From contig NZ_PEEU01000001.1 of NCBI RefSeq assembly GCF_002754195.1, positions 5,332,001-5,396,000 on the forward strand: DNA of 64,000 nucleotides, in the 5' to 3' direction. Below are positions 26,387 through 34,950 of the stretch, piece by piece (the first letter of the stretch is position 1; every line of letters starts with the position of its first letter). The stretch comes from Flavobacterium sp. 9. Lineage in GTDB: Bacteria; Bacteroidota; Bacteroidia; Flavobacteriales; Flavobacteriaceae. The notes under the pieces are model-generated. The model did no database searches and was not told where the DNA came from. It was given only the letters and a program-made list of their open reading frames with translations. The translations under genes and the position numbers were made by a program.

Positions 26387-27028
26387 TTATTTAGGAGGAA
26401 GTGATCCGTCTTTTCTCATTTCTTTTACCACTGTTTGCATAATTGCATCAACGGTTTGACCTAAATCAGTAACGTAATCTGATTTTGTAGTTCCTGTCCA
26501 GATTAGTTTATTTTCTTTTAATGAAAAAATATTCGTTTCTACCATATACGAAGTTGTTTCCTGATAATACCCCGGATCGTAGAAGTTAGGAGAGTACATT
26601 CCGTACCAATTTCCAAAACCGTAACCATACATTCCAGTGTACATTCCGTCAAATCCACCGTAATACATTCCTGTATAAGTTCCGGGAACATATGTAGTTT
26701 CTTTATCCTTACTTACTAATCGCATTGTGATTACTCCATCAAAATTCTCGTCTTGTAAAATTTTTAGTTTTTGTTCCTTAGTAAGTTCCTTAGTAGTTTC
26801 GTTTAGATATTGATAAGAAGTCTTAAAAATAGGATTACTTGCTGCAATTCTATTCTCTGCAACTCTTCTTGAAGCTTCGTCTTTTACTAAAACAACAACT
26901 AATACTTTTTTGAAATTCTCCTGAGCAACAGTTATTTTAGGATCTCTCCAACTATTGACAATAGAAGTATTGCTACCACAACTTGAAAGTGCAAAAACAG
27001 TAATCAATAAAAATAAGTACTTCTTCAT
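26387..27028 (-). CDS. Lipoprotein, DUF4136-like, with Tyr/Gly-rich insert
   Basis: The protein has 213 residues. It begins with a lipoprotein signal (MKKYLFLLITVFALSSCGS), so it should be anchored in an envelope membrane. SIVNSWRDPKI after the lipobox and the overall layout resemble DUF4136-type proteins. A central low-complexity stretch of about 35 residues is rich in Tyr, Gly and Met (TGMYYGGFDGMYTGMYGYG), interrupting an otherwise compact fold. The function is unknown. Confidence 0.75.
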   Translation of the reverse strand: MKKYLFLLITVFALSSCGSNTSIVNSWRDPKITVAQENFKKVLVVVLVKDEASRRVAENRIAASNPIFKTSYQYLNETTKELTKEQKLKILQDENFDGVITMRLVSKDKETTYVPGTYTGMYYGGFDGMYTGMYGYGFGNWYGMYSPNFYDPGYYQETTSYMVETNIFSLKENKLIWTGTTKSDYVTDLGQTVDAIMQTVVKEMRKDGSLPPK

Positions 27029-27105
27029 ATTACATTTTTTTAGAATTATTGTAGTAAAAATACGTATAAAATGATAAAGAATACTAGTTCTGGTAAAAAT
27101 AACTT

Positions 27106-27561
27106 TTAGTTATAAGCTTTTTTTATTCGATCTAAATCACGTTTTGTGTCTTGTTCTTTAAGAGATTCACGTTTGTCGTAATTTTTCTTTCCTTTACAAA
27201 GACCAATTTGCAATTTTGCCAATCCTTTTTCATTGGTAAACAATTTTAAAGGAACTATTGTAAGTCCTTTTGCCTGCACATTTTTATGAAGGGTTTTTAA
27301 TTCTTTTTTATTCAAAAGTAATTTTCTCTCGCTTCTGGATTTATGATTAAATTGATTTCCAAAAGAATATTCTTCTATGTAAGTATTAATAGCAAAAAGT
27401 TCGAGATTACTAAATTCGCAGAAACTTTCGGTAATATTAGCTTTGCCTAATCGTATTGATTTAATTTCAGTTCCGGATAAAACAATTCCGGCAGTATAAG
27501 TGTCGATTATCTCATAATCAAATCGAGCTCTTTTATTAAGTATATTGACTGTTTTTAACAT
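27106..27561 (-). CDS. smpB: SsrA-binding protein SmpB
   Basis: SmpB carries tmRNA to stalled ribosomes for trans-translation. The protein has 151 residues. Family segments are [34 protein letters not shown], the [18 protein letters not shown] loop and the C-terminal [10 protein letters not shown] that mimics an mRNA-contacting helix. The start giving [10 protein letters not shown] lies 5 nt after a -7 element, consistent with a leaderless mRNA. Together with PrfH it gives this window two ribosome-rescue pathways. No tmRNA gene was seen. Confidence 0.94.
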   Translation of the reverse strand: MLKTVNILNKRARFDYEIIDTYTAGIVLSGTEIKSIRLGKANITESFCEFSNLELFAINTYIEEYSFGNQFNHKSRSERKLLLNKKELKTLHKNVQAKGLTIVPLKLFTNEKGLAKLQIGLCKGKKNYDKRESLKEQDTKRDLDRIKKAYN

Positions 27562-27566
27562 AAGTA

Positions 27567-27574
27567 CAAATGTA
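27567..27574 (-). promoter_or_regulatory. -7 element of smpB, predicting a leaderless mRNA
   Basis: On the minus strand TACATTTG ends 5 nt before the ATG, the same spacing as at three other genes in this window. No TTG was found at the usual distance. Confidence 0.45.
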
Positions 27575-27622
27575 AACAAAATTGGAAAACTTTGATATGT
27601 CTAAAGATAATTAAAGATTTAA

Positions 27623-27651
27623 TTGATTTAGATTTCAATTTACTAGTTTTG
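27623..27651 (+). promoter_or_regulatory. Promoter of the VF530-like gene
   Basis: TTG at 27623-27625 and TAGTTTTG at 27644-27651 are 18 nt apart. Transcription should begin near 27657, only a few nucleotides before a terminator-like hairpin. Confidence 0.6.
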
Positions 27652-27659
27652 TAAAAAAT

Positions 27660-27692
27660 AAAGACCGTACTTTTTTAAAGCACGGTCTTTTT
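27660..27692 (+). promoter_or_regulatory. Terminator-like hairpin at the 5' end of the VF530 mRNA
   Basis: AAAGACCGT (27660-27668) pairs with ACGGTCTTT (27682-27690) and is followed by TT-A-TT. It lies between promoter and start codon, so it is either an early terminator, an attenuator, or a protective 5' stem. No gene ends upstream on this strand. Confidence 0.6.
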
Positions 27693-27714
27693 ATTATTAT
27701 TTAAAAAGTATAAA

Positions 27715-27942
27715 ATGCAGAATCAATCTAAAGATCCTTTACACGGAATTACACTTCAAAAAATTTTAGAATCATTAGTTGATTATTATGGCTTTGATAC
27801 ATTAGGAGAATTAATTCCCGTAAAATGCTTTTTATCAAATCCTAGTATCAAATCGAGTTTAACTTTCTTAAGAAAAACGGATTGGGCTCGTAAAAAAGTA
27901 GAAGATTTATATGTAAAATCACTACCTAAGTTTACGAAGTAA
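27715..27942 (+). CDS. VF530-family (DUF2132) small DNA-binding protein
   Basis: The protein has 75 residues. DPLHGITLQKILESLVDYYG and the closing FLRKTDWARKKVEDLYV are typical of the VF530/DUF2132 family, reported as DNA binding. It has no signal peptide. Its stop codon abuts the stop of the convergent DUF3575-like gene with no gap. The biological role is unknown. Confidence 0.88.
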   Translation: MQNQSKDPLHGITLQKILESLVDYYGFDTLGELIPVKCFLSNPSIKSSLTFLRKTDWARKKVEDLYVKSLPKFTK

Positions 27943-28497
27943 TTACAATTTGTAAGAAATCATAACGCCGCCACGATACGGAAGCCATTCGCCACTTTTG
28001 TTCCAGTTTGGAGATTTTTCGTATCTTCCAGGAGTTCCATCATTGTAATATCCATGATAAAAACCTTGATGCCAACCACCACCTGCAAAAATATCTATTA
28101 AAAATTTATCGCTTAATTTGATATTGTATCCGATGGTTACACCTAATCGATAACCAAAACCGTGTTCGTATTTGTTTGTGTCCCAGTAATTCCATTTTTG
28201 AATTTGATAAAAGTCAGGACCAGCATTAATACCGGCATAAAATCCATTATACTTTTCTTTGAAATGATAACGAATTTCAGGAGTTAGCGTATAAAATTCC
28301 ATTGGATTATGTCCGTTAAAGGATTTCCAAAAAGAAGCCATTACATCAAAACTAAAAGTAGTTTTCTCTCCAATACTGGTTTCTATACCAACATTTGGCA
28401 CACCTATTAAAGCTGTAGCAGCATTAAATTTAATAAAAGTTTGACTTTGTGATTGTATTGTAAAGAAAAGAACAAGAAGAATTAATAATTTTTTCAT
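27943..28497 (-). CDS. DUF3575-like exported beta-barrel protein
   Basis: The protein has 184 residues with a cleavable signal (MKKLLILLVLFFTIQSQSQ). The rest alternates aromatic and small residues in strands (FIKFNAATALIGVPNVGIE, YRLGVTIGYNIKLSDKFLID) as in small outer-membrane barrels. I associate it with DUF3575. The chosen ATG gives a normal signal peptide; a start 30 nt upstream would bury it. The function is unknown. Confidence 0.78.
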   Translation of the reverse strand: MKKLLILLVLFFTIQSQSQTFIKFNAATALIGVPNVGIETSIGEKTTFSFDVMASFWKSFNGHNPMEFYTLTPEIRYHFKEKYNGFYAGINAGPDFYQIQKWNYWDTNKYEHGFGYRLGVTIGYNIKLSDKFLIDIFAGGGWHQGFYHGYYNDGTPGRYEKSPNWNKSGEWLPYRGGVMISYKL

Positions 28498-28627
28498 GGG
28501 TATATTATAAACAAATGCAAATTGCATTAATTATTTTGCGTGCAAATATAACGCATAAGAATAGTTACTATTGTTCCTTGTTTTCTTTTTTAATAAAGTT
28601 TTTTCTGTAAAAAAGAAGTCAGTGAAA

Positions 28628-29176
28628 TTACTTTTCTAATAATGAGTAAATTACCTTATCATAAAAACGACCTTCATAAAAATCAGATTCTTTAAAATGA
28701 GCTTCTTTTACAAAGCCGCATTTTTGCAGTACTTTTTCAGAGGCAAAATTCTCAGGATCAATAACAGCTTCTATCGAATGTAATTTTAAATCTTCAAAAC
28801 CAAATTTAATTAATCGGTTTACAGCTTCCGTAATTATTCCTTTTCCGTGAAATTCAGGTAACAAAATATATCCAATTTCGGCACGATAATTTTCAGGCTG
28901 CATTCTGTAATAGCCAATTATACCAAGTAGTTTAGGACTGTCTTTTAGTGTAATTGCCCAATTGATACCAACATTTGTATTTATTTTACCTTCAATCTCG
29001 GCAATAAGAACAAGAGCATCTTCGGCACTTTTCAACAAAGGCCTTGGGATGAATTTCATTGTTTCAGGATTTGAACGCAATATGAAAATATCATGTGCAT
29101 CATCATTTGTAACCCTTCTTAATATTATACGTTCCGTTTCTATAACCGGAAACGGATTAAAATTGAATTCTAGCAT
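28628..29176 (-). CDS. GNAT N-acetyltransferase, RimJ/RimL-like
   Basis: The protein has 182 residues. It begins FPVIETERIILRRVTNDDA, the standard RimJ/RimL opening, and has the acetyl-CoA loop LPEFHGKGIITEAVNRLI and the closing NFASEKVLQKCGFVKE. It should transfer an acetyl group to an amine, but the substrate is not predictable. It starts 11 nt upstream of the stop of... its neighbour in the same direction, the aldose epimerase-like gene, which is transcribed first. Confidence 0.86.
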   Translation of the reverse strand: MLEFNFNPFPVIETERIILRRVTNDDAHDIFILRSNPETMKFIPRPLLKSAEDALVLIAEIEGKINTNVGINWAITLKDSPKLLGIIGYYRMQPENYRAEIGYILLPEFHGKGIITEAVNRLIKFGFEDLKLHSIEAVIDPENFASEKVLQKCGFVKEAHFKESDFYEGRFYDKVIYSLLEK

Positions 29177-29187
29177 TTCTTTACTAT

Positions 29188-30039
29188 TTATAATATTTGT
29201 AAACTAAATTTTGCTTGGAAAGTTTGCTTGGCATTCAAAACTAAAACTCCTTCTTTTTCAAATAAATCACCAGAGTTTTCGGCAGTATCTGAATATCCAA
29301 GCCAAGGTTCAATACATATAAATGGAGCATTTTCTTTGGTCCAAATCCCTAAACTAGGAAAATCTTCAAAAGCAACCTTAATATAAGGCTTTGAGTTTTC
29401 AAGAATTGTAAGCGAATTTGACTTTAATGTTTTGAAAATTAAAGCATCGTTCTCAAATAATTTATAATTTAAAGGAACTAAACTCTCGTTGCTTTCTAAA
29501 ACTTTTGTTTTGTTTGAGATTAAATCATTTTCTAAAATATAATATTCCAGAACTTCATTTTTTTCAAAATCAAGAGTATAATTTTCAAAAGATTCAGGTA
29601 ATGCTATTGCAGGATGCGCTCCAATCGAAAAAGGCATTTTAGATTCACCTTCATTAATTACTTTATATTCAATGTCTAATGTAGATTCCTGAAGCGTATA
29701 GATAAGTTGTAATTCAAATGAGAAAGGATATTTTTTCAATGTTTCTTCATTATATTTTAATGAAAAAACGGCACTATTTTCGGTTTTTTCGATCAATTGA
29801 AAATCCATGTCACGAGCAAAACCGTGTCTTGGTAATTGATATTCAGTTCCGTTAATAGTATAAGTATTGTTTTTTAAAGTCCCAACAATTGGAAAAAGAA
29901 CAGGCGAGTGTTTCCCCCAGAAATCAGGATTACCTTCCCAGATATATTCTTTATTCTGATTATTTTTTAATGAAAATAATTCTGCTCCCGCGTGTTTAAT
30001 AGAAGCACTTATCTGTGAATTTGAAATAGTTGTATTCAA
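29188..30039 (-). CDS. Aldose 1-epimerase family protein
   Basis: The protein has 283 residues and the pattern of the galactose mutarotase-like fold: GAELFSLKNNQNKEYIWEG, PVLFPIVGTLKNNTY, PRHGFARDMDF with the catalytic-type histidine, and SIGAHPAIALP with a second histidine. It is closest to LacX/YeaD-type proteins. The predicted start is TTG with no in-frame ATG nearby, so the start is less certain than the rest. Confidence 0.86.
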   Translation of the reverse strand: MNTTISNSQISASIKHAGAELFSLKNNQNKEYIWEGNPDFWGKHSPVLFPIVGTLKNNTYTINGTEYQLPRHGFARDMDFQLIEKTENSAVFSLKYNEETLKKYPFSFELQLIYTLQESTLDIEYKVINEGESKMPFSIGAHPAIALPESFENYTLDFEKNEVLEYYILENDLISNKTKVLESNESLVPLNYKLFENDALIFKTLKSNSLTILENSKPYIKVAFEDFPSLGIWTKENAPFICIEPWLGYSDTAENSGDLFEKEGVLVLNAKQTFQAKFSLQIL

Positions 30040-30224
30040 TTTTTTATAGTTGAAGTAGATTAATTTTATAGATATGTAAATGTATTTTATAAATTTTATT
30101 TTTCTAAGAAAAAGCTTTAAAATATTTTTTTGATAAAATTATGCTAAAATTAAATTTATCTTTTAGGTTTTCTCTAGAAATAGCTTTTTTTTTCATTAAT
30201 TTGCTACATAAACAGCTAAAAAAT

Positions 30225-32492
30225 ATGAAAAAGCATTCCTTTAAAAGCCTTTTAACCATGGCTTTCTTTGTTGGAGTTTCTTCTGTTTGGGCGCAACAAA
30301 CGCCTGCGGGGACAGCAGTAAATCCAGTAAACAATTATAATTATCATGATGCGTTTGCACCAAATTTTTACACTAAAAATGGTACGCCAACGCGATCTGC
30401 AAGCGGTCAGCCAGGAGTTGAGTATTGGCAAAACAGAGCTGATTATCAGATTACAGCAAAGCTAAACGGGACTACAAACGAAATTATCGGTACAGACGAA
30501 GTTACATATACTAATAATAGTCCGGATAAATTGTCATTTGTTTGGATGTATTTAGACCAAAACTTATTCAAAGCAGATTCAAGAGGAAATGCTGTTGTGC
30601 CTTTAACAGGAAGTCGTAACGGAGCTCAAGGTCAGGTTTTTGACGGAGGAAATAAGATAAAATCAGTAAAAGTAATTTCTGTTGGAAAGAAAAAAACAGA
30701 AGTTGATGCAAAATATGTAATTACAGATACCAGAATGCAAGTTTTTCTTCCAGAAGAATTAGCTTCAAAAGGAGGTTCTGTAAAAATTAAAATCGAATTT
30801 TCATTCATCGCTCCTTTTGAAGGATCTGATAGAATGGGAGTTTTAGAAACTAAAAACGGTAAGATTTTCACAATTGCACAATGGTACCCGCGTATGTGTG
30901 TGTATGATGATGTAAGAGGTTGGAATACTGCTCCTTATTTAGGCGCTTCTGAGTTTTACTTGGAATATGGAGATTTTGATGTAAAAATTACAACTCCTGC
31001 AAATTATTACGTTGTAGGTTCTGGAGAACTATTAAATGGAGCAGAAGTATTACCTGCTGAGCAATTTAAACGTTACAAAGAAGCTTCTCTAAGTGATAAA
31101 ACAGTTTCGATTCGTTCTGCTTCTGAAGTTGCTGCAACGGCGACTGCAAATGCAACGGCCGTAAAAACATGGCATTATCAAATAAAAAATGCACGTGATT
31201 TTTCTTGGGCATCATCTCCGGCTTTTATTTTAGATGGAGCCAAAATTAATTTACCAAGTGGTAAAAAAGCATTGGCATTATCAGCTTATCCTGTTGAAAG
31301 TGACGGAAAAGATGGTTACGGGCGTTCAACTGAATATGTAAAAGCAGCGATTGAAAACTATTCTAAAAGATGGTTTGAATATCCTTATCCTGTAGCAACA
31401 AACGTAGCAGGAAACGAAGGCGGAATGGAATATCCAGGAATTGTTTTTTGCGGATGGGAATCTAAAGGAAAAGATTTATGGGGAGTTACAGATCACGAAT
31501 TTGGACACATTTGGTTTCCTATGATTGTAGGTTCAAACGAGAGATTATTTGCCTGGATGGATGAAGGTTTTAATACTTTTATAAATTCATTAAGTACGGC
31601 AGAATTTAACAAAGGCGAATATAATGATCCTCCAACAGATTTGCATAAAAATGCGGAGCCTTTTACAAGACCTGATTTAGAAACTATCATGAGTTCTCCT
31701 GATAATATGAAGGAAGCAAATATAGGTATGTTATGTTATTTCAAGCCAAGTTCAGGATTAATAATCTTAAGAGAGCAAATATTAGGAAAAGAGCGTTTTG
31801 ATACTGCTTTCCGTACTTATGTAGAGCGTTGGGCTTACAAACATCCACAACCAGATGACTTTTTCAGATCTATGGAAAATGTTGCTGGTGAAGACTTAAG
31901 CTGGTTCTGGAGAAGCTGGTACGTTAACAACTGGCGTTTTGACCAAGGTGTAAATTCAATTAAATATGTAAAAAACGATCCGTCAAAAGGAGTTGTAATT
32001 ACAGTTGAAAATTTTGATAAAATGCCAATGCCAATTGTTTTAGATGTTAAAACAAAAAGTGGTAAAGTTTCAAGAGTTACTGTTCCTGTAGAAATATGGC
32101 AACGTAACAATGTGTGGTCATTCAAACATGATTCTACAGAAGAAATTCAAAGTATAACACTTGATCCTGATCATGTTTTTCCAGATCATAATGAAGCAAA
32201 TAATATCTGGACAGCCGGAAAAAGTACAATAGAAAAAGACATAATTTTAGACGGTTATTTAGGAATATATTCAACAACTAAAGCACCACTTAAAATTGAA
32301 TTTACAGAAAAAAACAGCACATTAAATGCTGAGATTACAAACTATCCAAAGTTTCCTGTATCACCGGTAGAGAACGAAAAAGATACATTTGAATCAACTG
32401 GAGCTGGATTAAAATTTAAGTTTAATGAAGCAAAAACAGGATTTGATATGATAATTTTAGGCAGCGGACAATCGATTCCGTTTACTAAATAA
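30225..32492 (+). CDS. Exported M1-family zinc metallopeptidase
   Basis: The protein has 755 residues with a signal peptide ([24 protein letters not shown]). The zinc motif HEFGH followed 18 residues later by WMDEG gives the HExxH-x18-E ligand set. [11 protein letters not shown] corresponds to the GAMEN substrate-binding motif. It is probably an aminopeptidase-like enzyme of the periplasm or outer membrane. No type IX C-terminal signal is obvious. I use the ATG at the signal peptide; 28 upstream in-frame codons look non-coding. Confidence 0.9.
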   Translation: MKKHSFKSLLTMAFFVGVSSVWAQQTPAGTAVNPVNNYNYHDAFAPNFYTKNGTPTRSASGQPGVEYWQNRADYQITAKLNGTTNEIIGTDEVTYTNNSPDKLSFVWMYLDQNLFKADSRGNAVVPLTGSRNGAQGQVFDGGNKIKSVKVISVGKKKTEVDAKYVITDTRMQVFLPEELASKGGSVKIKIEFSFIAPFEGSDRMGVLETKNGKIFTIAQWYPRMCVYDDVRGWNTAPYLGASEFYLEYGDFDVKITTPANYYVVGSGELLNGAEVLPAEQFKRYKEASLSDKTVSIRSASEVAATATANATAVKTWHYQIKNARDFSWASSPAFILDGAKINLPSGKKALALSAYPVESDGKDGYGRSTEYVKAAIENYSKRWFEYPYPVATNVAGNEGGMEYPGIVFCGWESKGKDLWGVTDHEFGHIWFPMIVGSNERLFAWMDEGFNTFINSLSTAEFNKGEYNDPPTDLHKNAEPFTRPDLETIMSSPDNMKEANIGMLCYFKPSSGLIILREQILGKERFDTAFRTYVERWAYKHPQPDDFFRSMENVAGEDLSWFWRSWYVNNWRFDQGVNSIKYVKNDPSKGVVITVENFDKMPMPIVLDVKTKSGKVSRVTVPVEIWQRNNVWSFKHDSTEEIQSITLDPDHVFPDHNEANNIWTAGKSTIEKDIILDGYLGIYSTTKAPLKIEFTEKNSTLNAEITNYPKFPVSPVENEKDTFESTGAGLKFKFNEAKTGFDMIILGSGQSIPFTK

Positions 32493-32522
32493 GAATTAGA
32501 AATATACAATACTAAAATATTT

Positions 32523-32561
32523 AAAACCCGATAGTTATTCTATAGCTATCGGGTTTTCTTT
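32523..32561 (+). terminator. Terminator after the M1 peptidase gene
   Basis: A 12-bp stem (AAAACCCGATAG with CTATCGGGTTTT) has an 11-nt loop and is followed by C then T residues. Confidence 0.8.
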
Positions 32562-32569
32562 TTGTTTCA

Positions 32570-32645
32570 GGTTTTCTATTTTGTTTCAAGTTTCAGGTTA
32601 AAAAAGAAACCTCAGAACCTCAGTATCTCAGAACCTTAGTAGCTT
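32570..32645. repeat. Repeated-word intergenic segment
   Basis: Two word families occur here. GTTTCAAGTTTCAGGTT-type words recur at 35.9, 61.4 and 62.1 kb. AACCTCAGAACCTCAG/ACCTTAG words recur at 40.4 kb. The segment is not coding. Confidence 0.6.
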
Positions 32646-32695
32646 ACAAAAAATAACATTACATTAAAAAAATGTTAGAATTTTAATTTTTTGTT

Positions 32696-32723
32696 TTGAG
32701 AATTAAAAAATAGTGTACTTTTG
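32696..32723 (+). promoter_or_regulatory. Promoter of the arginine operon
   Basis: TTG at 32696-32698 and TACTTTTG at 32716-32723 are 17 nt apart. The element ends 5 nt before the ATG of the leader ORF, so the transcript should begin at or beside that ATG. Confidence 0.65.
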
Positions 32724-32728
32724 CACCA

Positions 32729-32815
32729 ATGAATAAAATAAGTTTACATATAACTTCTTTGTCACGGACAAACTCACCTGTAACTTCTCCCGAAGTACGG
32801 ATACTATCTCTATAG
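32729..32815 (+). CDS. Possible leaderless leader peptide of the arginine operon
   Basis: This is a 28-codon ATG frame starting MNKISLHITSLSRTNSPV and ending EVRILSL. Its start coincides with the predicted transcription start. Both arginine codons (13th and 24th) are CGG, which is rarely used in the neighbouring A+T-rich genes. The TAG stop lies inside the right arm of a 9-bp hairpin whose left arm begins within the second CGG. This suggests attenuation sensed by a translating ribosome. There is no run of Arg codons, so it could be a chance ORF. Confidence 0.4.
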   Translation: MNKISLHITSLSRTNSPVTSPEVRILSL

Positions 32816-32894
32816 TATTCACAGAGTTTTTCGCCGCGTATTTATTTATATTCATTTTTCATTTTGAAATCACATAATTTGTCCATTGGACAAA
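32758..32894 (+). promoter_or_regulatory. Leader hairpins with exchangeable arms
   Basis: Hairpin 1 is TTTGTC-ACG-GACAAA (32758-32772). Hairpin 2 is GGATACTAT-CTCT-ATAGTATTC (32799-32820). Hairpin 3 is TTTGTCC-ATT-GGACAAA (32878-32894). GGACAAA of hairpin 1 (32766-32772) can pair with TTTGTCC of hairpin 3 over 7 bp, giving a mutually exclusive fold. No U tract follows hairpin 3, so any control is not a classical intrinsic terminator there. The remaining 156 nt up to the first enzyme gene hold no clear feature. Confidence 0.45.
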
Positions 32895-33050
32895 CATATC
32901 CTAAAAGTATATATTATTTTTTGAATTTTCTTAGTCAAGTTTTTGATTTTGAGAATGTTACTTCTTTTTTGTCTATTTTTATTGGATTGAATTCAGGATT
33001 TCAAACTAAACAATACGTTTTAATTTTTAACTCTAACTTCAACTATTGAA

Positions 33051-33692
33051 ATGAAAATCTCTATTGTTGTTACTCAGGAAGAACACTTCAAATTCGCACA
33101 GGAAATTTGCGATACAATAGAATCATCTGCCTTGTTAAGAGGTACAGGGATTGCTAAAAGAACTCCTGAATACATTCAGAAAAAAATGTCGAACGGTGAT
33201 GCGATGATTGCTTTGGCAGATGGAAAATTTGCAGGTTTTTGTTATATCGAAAGTTGGCAACACGGCAAGTTCGTGGCGCATTCAGGCTTAATTGTACATC
33301 CGGATTATAGAAGTTTGGGCTTGGCAAAAAAGATCAAATCAAAGGTTTTTGATTATTCTCTAAAAAGATATCCAGACGCTAAAATATTTGGAATTACAAC
33401 CGGTTTGGCTGTAATGAAAATCAACTCTGATCTTGGTTACAAACCCGTGCCTTTCTCTGAACTTACGACAGATCCAAGTTTCTGGTCTGGCTGTAAAACC
33501 TGTACCAATTATGAAATTCTAAAAAGCAAAGAAAACAAAATGTGTCTTTGCACAGGAATGTTGTACGACCCGAAAGAAAAACAAAAAGATCCGCCAAGAC
33601 ATCCTTTTAACGAAGCCGTTTTAAGCAGATTAAAGAAAATAAAACAAGCCTTATTCTTAAATAAACTATTGTCGTTTATCTTTTTAACCTAA
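33051..33692 (+). CDS. GNAT acyltransferase, first enzyme gene of the arginine operon
   Basis: The protein has 213 residues. The GNAT core spans about residues 50-135 (GDAMIALADGKFAGFCYIES, LIVHPDYRSLGLAKKIKSKV). A cysteine cluster C148-x2-C151 ... C165-x-C167 follows and may bind metal. Its place at the head of the operon, and the absence of any other acylglutamate synthase here, suggest it makes N-acetyl- or N-succinylglutamate (an ArgA role). That is inference from context. It differs from classical ArgA, which has an added kinase-like domain. Confidence 0.78.
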   Translation: MKISIVVTQEEHFKFAQEICDTIESSALLRGTGIAKRTPEYIQKKMSNGDAMIALADGKFAGFCYIESWQHGKFVAHSGLIVHPDYRSLGLAKKIKSKVFDYSLKRYPDAKIFGITTGLAVMKINSDLGYKPVPFSELTTDPSFWSGCKTCTNYEILKSKENKMCLCTGMLYDPKEKQKDPPRHPFNEAVLSRLKKIKQALFLNKLLSFIFLT

Positions 33693-33756
33693 GAATAAAT
33701 TAAAAAAGAAATCTCAAACTTGCTACATACGAAAGTATTAGCCTAAATTATAAAAA

Positions 33757-34950
33757 ATGAAAAAAGTTGTATTAGCTTATAGTGGAGGATTAGATACCTC
33801 GTATTGTTTGAAATATTTAAAAAATGAAAAAGGATACGAAGTTCACACCGTACTTGTAGATACAGGAGGATTTGATGCTGAAGAATTATCAGCAATTGAA
33901 AAAAGAGCTTACGAATTAGGAAGCGCACAACACGCCAATTTGACTATCATTGACAAATATTATGATAAAGCTATAAAATATTTGATTTTTGGAAACGTAT
34001 TAAAAAACAATACATATCCATTATCAGTAAGTGCAGAACGTGTTTTTCAGGCAATTGAAGCTATAAAATATGCTAAAAAAGTAGGAGCAAGCGCGATCGC
34101 ACACGGAAGTACAGGTGCAGGAAATGATCAGATTCGTTTTGATTTAATTTTCCAAACCATCGCTCCGGAAATTGAAATTATTACACCAATTAGAGATTTA
34201 AAACTTTCAAGACAAGAAGAAGTAGATTATTTGGCTCAAAACGGAGTTCACTATTCTTGGGAAAAAGCACAATATTCTATCAATAAAGGACTTTGGGGAA
34301 CAAGCGTTGGAGGAAAAGAAACCTTAACTTCAAGTCAACCGTTACCAAGTGAAGCATATCCGTCTCAATTGCAAAAAGAAGGAGAAGAAAAAGTGACTTT
34401 GCATTTTGAACAAGGAGAATTAGTGGCATTAAATGGTAAAAAAGATGCACCGGAAAATAATATTGTAAAACTTGAAAAACTGGCAAATGTTTATGCAATT
34501 GGTAGAGATATTCATGTTGGAGATACAATTATAGGAATTAAAGGAAGAGTTGGTTTTGAAGCTGCAGCTCCATTAATCATTATAAAAGCGCACCATTTAT
34601 TAGAGAAACATACACTTGGTAAATGGCAACAATACTGGAAAGAACAATTAGGAAACTGGTACGGAATGTTATTTCACGAAGGTCAGTTTTTAGATCCTGT
34701 AATGAGAAACATCGAAACTTTCCTGCAAGACACACAAAAAACAGTAAACGGAACCGTAACGGTTTCATTAAAACCATATCATTTTTCGCTTGACGGAATC
34801 GAATCTAAAAATGATTTGATGAACACAGGTTTTGGTCAATACGGAGAAATGAACAATGCATGGACATCTGACGATGCAAAAGGATTTATCAAAATTCTTG
34901 GAAATGCACAAAATATATTTTCATCAGTAAACCATTTAACTCATGATTAA
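33757..34950 (+). CDS. argG: Argininosuccinate synthase
   Basis: ArgG joins citrulline and aspartate with ATP. The protein has 397 residues. The ATP pyrophosphatase loop AYSGGLDTSYCLKYL is at residues 6-20, and AIAHGSTGAGNDQIRFD follows near residue 120. Its last 8 nt overlap the argC start (ATGATTAA), so the two are translationally coupled. The order argG-argC first and argH last is different from proteobacterial clusters. Confidence 0.95.
   Translation: MKKVVLAYSGGLDTSYCLKYLKNEKGYEVHTVLVDTGGFDAEELSAIEKRAYELGSAQHANLTIIDKYYDKAIKYLIFGNVLKNNTYPLSVSAERVFQAIEAIKYAKKVGASAIAHGSTGAGNDQIRFDLIFQTIAPEIEIITPIRDLKLSRQEEVDYLAQNGVHYSWEKAQYSINKGLWGTSVGGKETLTSSQPLPSEAYPSQLQKEGEEKVTLHFEQGELVALNGKKDAPENNIVKLEKLANVYAIGRDIHVGDTIIGIKGRVGFEAAAPLIIIKAHHLLEKHTLGKWQQYWKEQLGNWYGMLFHEGQFLDPVMRNIETFLQDTQKTVNGTVTVSLKPYHFSLDGIESKNDLMNTGFGQYGEMNNAWTSDDAKGFIKILGNAQNIFSSVNHLTHD

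Noticed and set aside
30104..30334. Minus-strand frame opposite the M1 peptidase start
   Set aside because: It lies opposite the signal peptide of a well-supported gene and has no family features.
32864..33049. 61-residue frame before the arginine operon GNAT gene
   Set aside because: It needs a TTG start, crosses the third leader hairpin, and its Phe/Ser/Asn-rich product looks like translated A+T-rich DNA.
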